Below are positions 36,126 to 44,155 of a stretch of 64,000 nucleotides of DNA, piece by piece. The position numbers and the translations under genes were made by a program. The stretch's first letter is position 1. The number at the start of each line of letters is the position of its first letter. The notes beneath the pieces were generated by a model, which worked only from the letters and a program-made list of their open reading frames with translations, did not search any database and was not told the DNA's origin. Source of the DNA: Hyphobacterium marinum (lineage in GTDB: Bacteria > Pseudomonadota > Alphaproteobacteria > Caulobacterales > Maricaulaceae). Where the stretch lies: NCBI RefSeq assembly GCF_036330325.1, contig NZ_JAZDRO010000003.1, forward strand, positions 186,001 to 250,000, written 5' to 3'.

Positions 36126-36581
36126 TCAGGCGCTTTCCAGCGCCTTGTGCACGCGCTTCTCCAGCGCATCGACCGGCTCATTGACGACATCGATGTCGAA
36201 CTCCCCGATCAGCCGCTCCTTCAGGGCGTCATGGTATTCGGGCCGGATCACGCCGAGCGTGCGGCTGGCCGCAAAGATTATCAACCGGCCATAGTCATCC
36301 TTCAGGGCATGCGCGTTGAGGAATTCGACCGTGTCCCTGGCGAACTCCGCTTCCTCGTACTGATGGGCATCGCCTTCATCCATGGCGCTGCGGTGGCCGG
36401 TCCCGTCAAACATCCGCCCGGGCTTGTCGGAGACGATCTCGCGGGTCGGGGGAACGTCCTGTTTCTCGATCTCGACAGGTTTGAGAACCGGGTAGTCCGC
36501 GTCACCCTCATTGCGATAGATCAGAGCCTTCGCGCCATCCATGGCGACAACCCAGAGGGTCTTTTGCGGTCCGTGTGTCAT
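36126..36581 (-). CDS. Host attachment-family protein
   Basis: 151 residues, cytoplasmic. It begins MTHGPQKTLWVVAMDGAKAL, with the WV(V)A(M)DGA(K/R)A pattern of the Agrobacterium-type host attachment family (related to archaeal release factor eRF1 domain-like folds), and ends with a charged helix. The region around GRLIIFAASRTLGVIRP corresponds to the second conserved block. AGGAGA lies 8 bp before the ATG at 36581. Despite the family name, most members are in free-living bacteria and the molecular role is unclear. It stands alone, divergent from the BASS transporter. Confidence 0.75.
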   Translation of the reverse strand: MTHGPQKTLWVVAMDGAKALIYRNEGDADYPVLKPVEIEKQDVPPTREIVSDKPGRMFDGTGHRSAMDEGDAHQYEEAEFARDTVEFLNAHALKDDYGRLIIFAASRTLGVIRPEYHDALKERLIGEFDIDVVNEPVDALEKRVHKALESA

Positions 36582-36750
36582 CCGGTGTGTCTCCTGATCA
36601 AAAAAAATACTGTGACAGGGAAACGCATCAACGCCCGCGTCGTTCACTGGCCCTTGCATCCCGTCCCGGTCCAGTCCCCAATACCCACACATGACCGGTT
36701 GGGAGACTTCGTTCGATGAATTTTGACCCGCGCCCGGCCGGAGTCCGCCC

Positions 36751-37671
36751 ATGACCGATCCCGCCGCGCTCGACGCCTCACTGGTTTCCATCAATTCCGA
36801 AACCCAGATCGCGCTTTCTGTCGTGCTGGCGATGATGATGTTCGCGGTCGCGCTGAGCCTGAAGCCGTCCGACTTTGCCTTCCTGAAAACCAGACCCGTC
36901 ATGTTTGCGGGCGGTGCACTGACCCAGATCCTCGGCCTCCCGCTACTGTCGCTCGGGCTCGCGGCCCTCATCGCACCGACGCCATCGGTCGCGCTCGGCA
37001 TGATCGTTGTTGCCTGTTGTCCCGGCGGAAACATCTCGAACATCTTCGTCATGGCGGCACGCGGCAACACCGCCTACTCAGTATCGCTAACGGCCCTGTC
37101 GAGCGCGCTGGCCTTTCTGGTCACGCCCGTGTCGATCCTGTTCTGGGCCAGCCTTTATCCGCCGACCGCGGCCCTGATCGGACGCATTGAACTGGAGGCC
37201 GGCCCTTTCATCATCCAGGTCGCGCTGTTGATGGCTGTTCCACTCGCCATCGGCATGACCGTGTCCGGCGTCTGGCCGCGGTTTGCCGCCCGGATCCAGC
37301 CGCTCTTTTATACCGCGTCGCTGGTGGCGATATTCGTACTGGTCGTCCTGGGTCTTTACGGCAACTGGGCGCTGCTGATCGGGACGGGGCTGATCGTCCT
37401 GCCGGTGGCCATCGCCCATAACGCAGCGGCCTTCGGCCTCGGTGCCGTATCAGGACGCGTGCTGCGCCTCGACATACCCTCGCGCCGGGCGCTGACATTC
37501 GAGATCGGCATCCAGAATTCCGGGCTAGGCCTCGTCATCCTGCTCAGCCAGTTCCAGGGCCTTGGTGGAGCGGCCGCCGTCACCGCGATCTGGGCCGTCT
37601 GGCACCTGATTGCCGGGTCGACACTGGCCAGCGCGTTCCGGCTGATCGACCGGCGCGGCGATCGGGCCTAA
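36751..37671 (+). CDS. BASS-family (bile acid:sodium symporter-like) transporter
   Basis: 306 residues with about ten hydrophobic segments, the usual size for the family. The signature CCPGGNISN (about 90-98) and FEIGIQNSGLG (about 251-261) form the crossover regions that bind sodium in characterised members. Substrates of bacterial BASS proteins range from bile acids to pantoate and keto acids, so none is assigned. Its stop overlaps the convergent subtilase stop by 4 bp. The gene is not part of an operon. Confidence 0.9.
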   Translation: MTDPAALDASLVSINSETQIALSVVLAMMMFAVALSLKPSDFAFLKTRPVMFAGGALTQILGLPLLSLGLAALIAPTPSVALGMIVVACCPGGNISNIFVMAARGNTAYSVSLTALSSALAFLVTPVSILFWASLYPPTAALIGRIELEAGPFIIQVALLMAVPLAIGMTVSGVWPRFAARIQPLFYTASLVAIFVLVVLGLYGNWALLIGTGLIVLPVAIAHNAAAFGLGAVSGRVLRLDIPSRRALTFEIGIQNSGLGLVILLSQFQGLGGAAAVTAIWAVWHLIAGSTLASAFRLIDRRGDRA

Positions 37672-39833
37672 TCGGCCCGGATCGCCACGCTGGTCGCCCC
37701 GCGCAGGCCCCCGCCCGTATCCCTGAATTCTACCGAAAGGCGATTGCGCGCCGGATCAAAGTCAATGGCGTCCGGCGTCTGCACGAAGATCGAGTAGGTC
37801 CCGACCGTGTTGGTGGCCAGAGACCGCGTGGCGGTTGCTGCACGCGGTGCCGAACAGGCTCCCGTGGCCGGGTCGGTTGGGCAGATATCGATGCTCGCAC
37901 CCAGATCGCGCCCGCCGTCGGTGACCGAGACCGTGATGTCATCCGCCGTGCCGATATTGACGGCCGACACGGCAAAAGCTGTCGCGCCGCCAACGGTTGA
38001 CCGCACGATACCGTCACCGCTCAACGTCGCCGAAACGGCGGCCAGATCGGGGACGGCCTGATTGTCAGCGGACAGGATGAAGCGGTTTACGCCGCGAATG
38101 CCCGGCGCGCCAAAACCGCCGTCACAGCGGAAATTCAGGGTCATTTCCATGCTGTCATATTCCGCAGACGGGGTCATCGCGAACACGAAGCTGGCCGATC
38201 CGCCGGCCGGAATATCCACGGGGGCATTTTCCACCCCCATGACGGCATTGGTCGCCGGATCGGTCCGGGTGAAACTGAACACGCCTTCGAAATGAGCCGG
38301 TGGCGTAATCCGGCACTGCGTGGCCGGATACTCCGACGCATTGACCAGCGTGGCAAAGGCCGTGGCCGTACCACCCGGCCCGATCGACCGCATCTGGGGC
38401 AGGACCGCAGCACCAAGCCGGGGCCCATAGCGGAAGACAGTGTCCAGCGACGTCGCCGCGTCGGCAATATTGATGCGGGGCCGGATAACATTGAAGGGCA
38501 CACCGTCCTGGTCCAGCCGGACATCAATGACTTGCCGGCCCGTGGTTTGAAGGACATCCAGCCGCTGCTCGATTGTCGCCCGCGGATGGGCTTGCGCCAG
38601 GAGTGTGAACGCGCCTGCGACCATCGGCGCAGCCGCTGAAGTCCCCGCTCCGGTGAAATAGCCACTCTCGGCATAGAATTCCGGCGCAGGCAGGGTCAGG
38701 TCGACACCCGGTGCCATCAGCTCCACCGCTGCCGAATTGTTGGAAAAGCTGGCTACCCGGTCAAAATCGTCCGTCGCGCCGACATCGATGGTCGACGGCA
38801 GGCAAGGCGGGAAATGCTGCAGCGATTCCCCGTCATTGCCGTTCGCCGCCGTCACGGCGACCCCGGCATCACGCAAAAGCCGCACGATGACTTCCATCGG
38901 ATGGTCCCCGCATTCGCCGCTGGCGGCATCGGCACGATAAAAGCCAACGCTCATATTAATCGCGGCGAGGTCAAGCCGGTCGCGCTCGTCATAAAGCCAT
39001 TCCAGCGCCAGCATCAGATCGGAAATCGTCCCGGATCGGCAGCGGATTCCGTCAGCGCAGACATCACCGGTATAGCCCGCCTTGGTCTGCACCACGACCA
39101 GGTCGGCCCCACGCGCCACGCCGTCACCATTGACCGGACCGCCCTGCCCGAGCGCAGCCCCGGCGACCAGCGTCCCGTGCTCGCACTGCCGGAAACCCTC
39201 ACACAGGCGTGCATCGCCCGCGTTCTCCGACCCCGTATCGCGGGTCGTTCCGTTTGCGCACAGGCTGTAGAAACTGTCTTCATATCCGGCAATCGGCGCG
39301 CCGAAACAGGCTGAATCCCGGATCCGCCCGGCAAAGGCCGGATGCGATTGGTCAACGCCGGAATCGAGGATGGCAATGGACCGTCCGTGCCCCTCAATGC
39401 CGTTGCTCCACATCGCCGGGGCCTGGGTAATCGGCACCCCCGACGCCAATGTCTCATCCGCCAGCAATTCCGGATGCACGGACCGGACACGCGGATCCGC
39501 GCGCAGCCGGACAGCCTCCGCGTCGGATGCCATGACCAGCACGGCCGGGACGTAGCGGAAGCGTTGCACCACGGTGATCCCCGGGCCGGCGACGTCCTCG
39601 AGCCGGTCGAAGAGTGCGTCCTGTCGCGTATCGGCAGCCAACGCGTCAGGCTGCAGCGCGACCAGCAGGACTTGCCGGCCATCCGGGGCGCGCAGCGGGC
39701 CCCCTTCCTCCGTTCCGGCCAGCCCGGTTCGCGGTATTGGGCTGGCAGTACGGTCTGCGGGGTCAGCAGCGACCCCGGTGGCCGGCAAACACAGGGCTGC
39801 CGCCAGAAGGATAGGCAAGCTTATCGGCTTCAT
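37668..39833 (-). CDS. Secreted subtilisin-like serine protease (S8)
   Basis: 721 residues with a signal peptide (MKPISLPILLAAALCLPATGVAA) and an inhibitor-like propeptide up to about 125. The catalytic triad is complete: Asp157 in SIAILDSGVD, His219 in CEHGTLVAG and Ser399 in GTSAAAPMVAG; oxyanion Asn331 is in AANGNDG. Eight or more cysteines in the catalytic part suggest disulfides. The C-terminal third (about 440-721) is beta-rich and resembles CARDB/Ig-like domains, likely for binding or secretion. The upstream gap (39834-40020) has an AT-rich stretch near 39860-39890 that may hold its promoter and that of the divergent amidohydrolase. Confidence 0.93.
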   Translation of the reverse strand: MKPISLPILLAAALCLPATGVAADPADRTASPIPRTGLAGTEEGGPLRAPDGRQVLLVALQPDALAADTRQDALFDRLEDVAGPGITVVQRFRYVPAVLVMASDAEAVRLRADPRVRSVHPELLADETLASGVPITQAPAMWSNGIEGHGRSIAILDSGVDQSHPAFAGRIRDSACFGAPIAGYEDSFYSLCANGTTRDTGSENAGDARLCEGFRQCEHGTLVAGAALGQGGPVNGDGVARGADLVVVQTKAGYTGDVCADGIRCRSGTISDLMLALEWLYDERDRLDLAAINMSVGFYRADAASGECGDHPMEVIVRLLRDAGVAVTAANGNDGESLQHFPPCLPSTIDVGATDDFDRVASFSNNSAAVELMAPGVDLTLPAPEFYAESGYFTGAGTSAAAPMVAGAFTLLAQAHPRATIEQRLDVLQTTGRQVIDVRLDQDGVPFNVIRPRINIADAATSLDTVFRYGPRLGAAVLPQMRSIGPGGTATAFATLVNASEYPATQCRITPPAHFEGVFSFTRTDPATNAVMGVENAPVDIPAGGSASFVFAMTPSAEYDSMEMTLNFRCDGGFGAPGIRGVNRFILSADNQAVPDLAAVSATLSGDGIVRSTVGGATAFAVSAVNIGTADDITVSVTDGGRDLGASIDICPTDPATGACSAPRAATATRSLATNTVGTYSIFVQTPDAIDFDPARNRLSVEFRDTGGGLRGATSVAIRAD

Positions 39834-40020
39834 GGATGCGGTCCCTCGTTCGATTCCACATTTAATAAAGCACTATATTAATTCGATTGCCTTTCCGCCT
39901 CATGAGAAAAAATTCAACTTTGGTCGTCAGCTGCGGTGGCAGATCGACACGGCATCTGGACATTGCCCCGCCCCCCGATAGGCTCCCCCCAAAAGGATTG
40001 GCGAAGGGATTTCCGGCATC

Positions 40021-41781
40021 ATGGCGTACGATATCAAGATCACCGGCGGCACGGTTTTCGATGGCAATGGCGGGGACGGCATCCGCGCCGATATCGGCAT
40101 TCGTGACGGCCGGATTGTCGCCCTGGGCGATTGCCCCGAAGACGCCAGCCGTACTCTCGATGCCTCGGGCTGTATCGTCACGCCGGGCTTTATCGATCTG
40201 CATTCCCACTATGACGGACAGGCGACCTGGGACGACCGCATGGAGCCGTCCGTCTGTCACGGCGTCACCACCACCGTGATGGGCAATTGCGGCGTCGGCT
40301 TCGCGCCCGTCAAATCCACCGACCACGAGCGCCTGATCAAGCTGATGGAAGGCGTCGAAGACATTCCCGGCACGGCACTCGCCGAAGGTCTCAAATGGAA
40401 CTGGGAGAGCTTCCCAGACTATATGGATGCGCTCGACGCGCAGAACCGGACCATCGACGTCGCCGTCCATATCGGCCACGACCCGCTGCGCGTTTACGTG
40501 ATGGGTGACCGTGCCATTGCCGAGGAAGACGCGACCGAGGACGACATCGCGACAATGCGCGACCTCGTCCGCGCCGCCGTCGAAGCCGGTGCCATCGGCT
40601 TCTCGACCGGGCGCAGCGATGTTCACAAGACCGCCGACGGCGATTTCACACCATCATCCGAGGCCACGGCGCGGGAGCTGACCGGCATCGCCTCGGCCTT
40701 TGAAGGCCTCGATCATGGTGTCGTGCAGGCCGTCTCCGACTTCGACCTCGAACGTGAGGGAGACCGGTTCGAGGCCGAGTGGAAAGTGCTGGAGCAATAC
40801 GCCAAGGCGGCCGGGGGGCGTCCATTCTCGGTCTCGCTGATGCAGCGCGACTTCGCGCCCGACCAGTGGCTGCGCATCCTTGAGAAAACCGAGGCCATAC
40901 GCAGCGAAGGCGTCGACATGCGCGTGCAGACTGCCCCGCGCGGCATCGGCGTGTTCCTCGGCCTGCAATGCACCTTCCACTTCTTCATGGGTTATCCCAG
41001 CTACAAGGAAATCGCTCACCTCCCGTTTGAGGAGCGGGTGGCCATCATGAAGACGCCCGAGTTCAAGGCGAAAATCCTCTCTGAAAAGACCGACAAGCTC
41101 TCCGGGCCCGGCTCGTCCGTGCCGCCGCTCGCCGATCTGCTGATGGAGCATATCGATTTCGTCGCGACCAAGCTCTTCCGTCTCGGCGACAATCCCGATT
41201 ACGAACAGCCGCCGGAAAACTCACTCGCTGCACAGGCCGAGGCCGAGGGTATGCCGCTGATGGAAAAGCTCTACGACACCGTGCTGATGCGCGACGGCAA
41301 GGAGCTGATCTACTTCCCGATCTACAACTACACCGAAGGCAGCTACGACAATGTCTTCAAGATGATGACGCACCCGGCGGCCTTGCAGGGGCTCGGCGAT
41401 GGCGGGGCGCATGTCGGCACGATCTGCGACGCCTCGCTTCCCACCTATCTGATGAGCTACTGGACGCGCGACCGGAAGCGCGGCGAACGCATCGCCCTGC
41501 CCCGCGCGGTACAGATGCTGACCGCCGACATTGCCGACTTTCTTTCACTCACGGACCGGGGCCGTATCGCGGTGGGGCAGAAGGCCGATCTCAACATCAT
41601 CGACCATGATCGCCTGAACGTCCTCCCGCCCTACATGGTTTCGGACCTGCCCGCTGGCGGTCGGCGCCTCCTGCAGAAGGCGAAGGGCTATCGCGCCACG
41701 CTGGTTTCCGGCGTGCCCGTTGTCGAAAATGATGAAGTCACCGATGCCCGTCCCGGCCGGCTGGTGCGGGCTGGGCAGTAA
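40021..41781 (+). CDS. N-acyl-D-amino-acid deacylase-type amidohydrolase
   Basis: 586 residues of the metal-dependent amidohydrolase superfamily, D-aminoacylase branch. The metal motif HSH is at 61-63 (FIDLHSHYDGQ); the small beta domain KITGGTVFDGNGGDGIRADI precedes it. Downstream are VHIGHDPLR, GFSTGRSD and GDGGAHVGTICDAS; the Asp near the C-terminus is the catalytic base. These enzymes hydrolyse N-acyl-D-amino acids, or related cyclic amides. The absence of a signal peptide places it in the cytoplasm. The start at 40021 follows GAAGGGA. The annotation to D-aminoacylase is family-level only. Confidence 0.85.
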   Translation: MAYDIKITGGTVFDGNGGDGIRADIGIRDGRIVALGDCPEDASRTLDASGCIVTPGFIDLHSHYDGQATWDDRMEPSVCHGVTTTVMGNCGVGFAPVKSTDHERLIKLMEGVEDIPGTALAEGLKWNWESFPDYMDALDAQNRTIDVAVHIGHDPLRVYVMGDRAIAEEDATEDDIATMRDLVRAAVEAGAIGFSTGRSDVHKTADGDFTPSSEATARELTGIASAFEGLDHGVVQAVSDFDLEREGDRFEAEWKVLEQYAKAAGGRPFSVSLMQRDFAPDQWLRILEKTEAIRSEGVDMRVQTAPRGIGVFLGLQCTFHFFMGYPSYKEIAHLPFEERVAIMKTPEFKAKILSEKTDKLSGPGSSVPPLADLLMEHIDFVATKLFRLGDNPDYEQPPENSLAAQAEAEGMPLMEKLYDTVLMRDGKELIYFPIYNYTEGSYDNVFKMMTHPAALQGLGDGGAHVGTICDASLPTYLMSYWTRDRKRGERIALPRAVQMLTADIADFLSLTDRGRIAVGQKADLNIIDHDRLNVLPPYMVSDLPAGGRRLLQKAKGYRATLVSGVPVVENDEVTDARPGRLVRAGQ

Positions 41782-41799
41782 GTTTCGTCCTGGAATGTA

Positions 41800-42120
41800 G
41801 CACTCCTCATCATGAGGTGCCCGCTTCAGCGGGCCTCGAAGGATGGGAGGGCAGGCACAACGTGTTTCGAGGCTTTCCTGACGGAAAGCACCTCAGCATG
41901 AGGAAGGGTTGTGCGCTCCAGAAAGCGTCATACCAAGGCCCCGCCGGCAGGGGTCCCTGGCATCCATGGACCATGAGGGACTGACGCGCTGTGGTGACGC
42001 ACTCTAGGGTTTTCCCGGCGGACGCCGGGATCCAGAGCTCAAGAAACTGGGCCCCGACTTTCGTCGGGGAAACGCAGACGGTGGGAGCTTCCCCCTCCGG
42101 CCCTGCGGGCCACCTTCCCC
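41800..42120. repeat. Cluster of several unrelated palindromic repeats
   Basis: No gene lies between 41782 and 42330. This part holds CCTCATCATGAGGTGC with a later CACCTCAGCATGAGG (about 41803-41916), a CGGCGGACGCCG hairpin (about 42018-42035), CCCCGACTTTCGTCGGGG (about 42053-42070) and a CCCTGCGGG stem-loop (about 42101-42110). Each is typical of dispersed alphaproteobacterial intergenic repeats. Confidence 0.65.
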
Positions 42121-42210
42121 CTCAAGGGGAAGGAGAAATTGCCGTTAACACAGGTTCGGTCCTTGGGCTTGACCCAAGGACACGGAGATAGTCTCGCGGC
42201 CAAACATTAT

Positions 42211-42320
42211 TCCCTCTCCCCTTTTAGAAGGGGAGAAGGTCAGGTTGAGGGGTTGGTTCAAGTCGAGCACAATCCGGCACGTCCCCCCTCACCTCAATCC
42301 TCTCCCCCAGGGGGGAGAGG
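42211..42320. repeat. 110-bp compound palindromic repeat, copy 2 of 2
   Basis: Same order of elements as at 621-731: TCCCTCTCCCCTTTT with its AGGGGAGA arm, GGTTGAGGGG, CCCCTCACC, then CCTCTCCCCC with GGGGGAGAGG. The central spacer differs between copies. It ends 11 bp before the stop codon of the PhoD-like gene. Confidence 0.75.
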
Positions 42321-42330
42321 AAGATTCGTG

Positions 42331-44016
42331 TCAAACCGCTTCGATCTCCATCCCGCCGTCACCCCGCGAGACTCGCCAGCGGCTCTCGGTTGCAGGCGTA
42401 TAGCCGCGCTTCTTGATGGTCGAGACCTCGACGAATTCGGTCTCGATGGCTTCCGGAGCCAGGGTCAACACCATGAAGCCTTTCGCATAGGGCTCGTGGT
42501 GGAGGATTTCGTCATTGTTCGCCTCGGTGATGCGGCCGAAATGGACGCCGGGCGCGGGCACCGCCTCGAAAGGTGACGGGCTGGTGATGGAGGTCGTGCC
42601 GAACTCGAAGCCGAGCCGGTCGCCGGTATCGTCGCGCAAATCACAGGTCCAGAAATTGTGTGTGTCGCCGGCAATCGCGACGAACTGGCCACAGGCGTCG
42701 CGCAACGCCGCGTAGAGACGCTCACGCTCGGCCGGATAACCATCCCAGCTGTCAAAGCTGAACGGGCTTTCGAACCGGGAGCGTTGAACATAGTCCCACG
42801 CCAAATCGTCGCGGCGGCGAACCAGCCATTTCAACCAACCCGGCAGAACCTCGACATAATTCGGCATCGTCACGCGCCCCAACAGGACCTGCCCGCCCAG
42901 GATCTGCCAGGGCTTGCCGTCTTCACGCGAGGCGGCAAACAGATCTGCGATCTCGGCAATCTGCGCAGCACCCAGCATTTCCCGCGATGGGTCGCCAACC
43001 ACCTCGTCCAGCCATTGCGAGACCAGTGCGCGGTTTTCCGGTGTGTCTTCGGAATCGGCCGGGATCGGGAAGCTGTCGAAGGTCAGCTGTTCAGTGCGGG
43101 CCGTATGGCGGCTTTCGGTAAGCGCGATGGTCGCGAGATTACCGATCTCGATGCGCCGCGCCGTGCCGATCATGTCCTCCGGTTCCCGGGTCGGGTTCCA
43201 GTCGTGGAAGGCGCGCAGCGCGCCGGCGCGGCGGTCGGAATACGCGCCCTCGCCATTGTCCGGATTATGGTTCTCCGCCCCGCCCGCCCAGGCATCATTG
43301 GCGACCTCGTGATCGTCCCACATGATGAACCAGGGCTTGGCACCATGTGCGGCCTGCAGGTCCGGATCGGACTTGTAGAGGGCATGCCGCGCCGCATAGT
43401 CGGCTTGCGTCAGGCATTCATGAGCCGGGACCGGAACGCGGTCCATGTCCTCGGCGTCGTCGGTGGCATAGCCGCCCATCCCGTATTCGTAGATGTAATC
43501 ACCCAGATGCAGGACGAGATCGATTTCGTCTCGCGCAGCCAGCTCGGCGTAGGCGTTGAAATATCCCGCCGGATAATTCGAGCACGAACACACCGCGACA
43601 CGGTATTGGCCGGTATCTCCTTCGGGCAGGGTCCTCGTCCGCCCGACCGGCGAATGCTCGCCATTGAACCGGAACCGGTAGAAATACGTCGTGCCGGGTT
43701 CGAGACCTGTCGCCAGAATCTTCACGGTCGTGACCGGGTTCATGCGGATATAGGTGATCGTCTCGAACTGCTCGAAGACGATGTCGGTAAAGCCCTCGTC
43801 CCGGGCGACTTCCACGCCGCGTTCGCCGCCGCCATCCTCGGTGATCGCTGTCCAGAGCACCACGCTCGTCGCGTCCGGTTCGCCCGACGCGACCCCATGA
43901 CGGAACGGTCCGCTCGGCTCCGGTGGCGCGGGCCGGGAGGTGCCACACCCGGCCGCCGTCAGGGAGATTGCTGTCGCGCCGAGAAGCGCCTGGCGCCGGT
44001 TCAGACGAATGGTCAT
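42331..44016 (-). CDS. PhoD-like alkaline phosphatase (Tat-exported)
   Basis: 561 residues. The N-terminus MTIRLNRRQALLGATAISLTAAGCG has a twin-arginine motif (RR at 7-8) and a possible lipobox. An N-terminal Ig-like domain (about 30-130) precedes a metallophosphatase core with CSCSNYPAGYFNAY, HLGDYIYEYG, WDDHEVANDAW and AGDTHNFWT, which bind iron and calcium in PhoD. It releases phosphate from phosphodiesters or monoesters outside the cytoplasm. The start at 44016 follows AGGGAG inside a 10-bp tandem repeat. A PhoB box is not evident in the short upstream region, so regulation by phosphate is not shown. Confidence 0.92.
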   Translation of the reverse strand: MTIRLNRRQALLGATAISLTAAGCGTSRPAPPEPSGPFRHGVASGEPDATSVVLWTAITEDGGGERGVEVARDEGFTDIVFEQFETITYIRMNPVTTVKILATGLEPGTTYFYRFRFNGEHSPVGRTRTLPEGDTGQYRVAVCSCSNYPAGYFNAYAELAARDEIDLVLHLGDYIYEYGMGGYATDDAEDMDRVPVPAHECLTQADYAARHALYKSDPDLQAAHGAKPWFIMWDDHEVANDAWAGGAENHNPDNGEGAYSDRRAGALRAFHDWNPTREPEDMIGTARRIEIGNLATIALTESRHTARTEQLTFDSFPIPADSEDTPENRALVSQWLDEVVGDPSREMLGAAQIAEIADLFAASREDGKPWQILGGQVLLGRVTMPNYVEVLPGWLKWLVRRRDDLAWDYVQRSRFESPFSFDSWDGYPAERERLYAALRDACGQFVAIAGDTHNFWTCDLRDDTGDRLGFEFGTTSITSPSPFEAVPAPGVHFGRITEANNDEILHHEPYAKGFMVLTLAPEAIETEFVEVSTIKKRGYTPATESRWRVSRGDGGMEIEAV

Positions 44017-44024
44017 GGCGGTGT

Positions 44025-44054
44025 CTCCCTTGCTGTCCCTTGCTGTCCCTTGCC
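44025..44054. repeat. 10-bp tandem repeat overlapping the phoD-like ribosome binding site
   Basis: TGCTGTCCCT occurs twice in tandem (44031-44050) with partial units on both sides. Read on the gene's strand it supplies three AGGGA-type sequences ahead of the ATG at 44016. Unit number could change by slippage. Confidence 0.55.
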
Positions 44055-44058
44055 AAAG

Positions 44059-44144
44059 ATCACCCGCATAAAGCGGGTGATGACGCAATTTTTTCAGCGC
44101 CAGCCCTCAAATTTCTGCGTCATTCCCCGACGTGTTCGGGGAAT
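44059..44144. repeat. Double-hairpin repeat with TGACGCA/TGCGTCA inner arms, copy 2 of 2
   Basis: ATCACCCGC-ATAAA-GCGGGTGAT (44059-44081) and ATTCCCCGA-CGTGT-TCGGGGAAT (44122-44144) flank TGACGCA (44081-44087) and TGCGTCA (44116-44122). Arm order and 5-nt hairpin loops match the copy at 7089-7164, while stem bases differ in a compensated manner. Confidence 0.8.
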
Positions 44145-44155
44145 CTCAGTGAACA

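Noticed and set aside
39860..39895. AT-rich TTTAATAAAG...TATATTAATT stretch as a defined promoter for the subtilase
   Set aside because: Composition is suggestive, but no -35/-10 pair with normal spacing can be fixed by eye.
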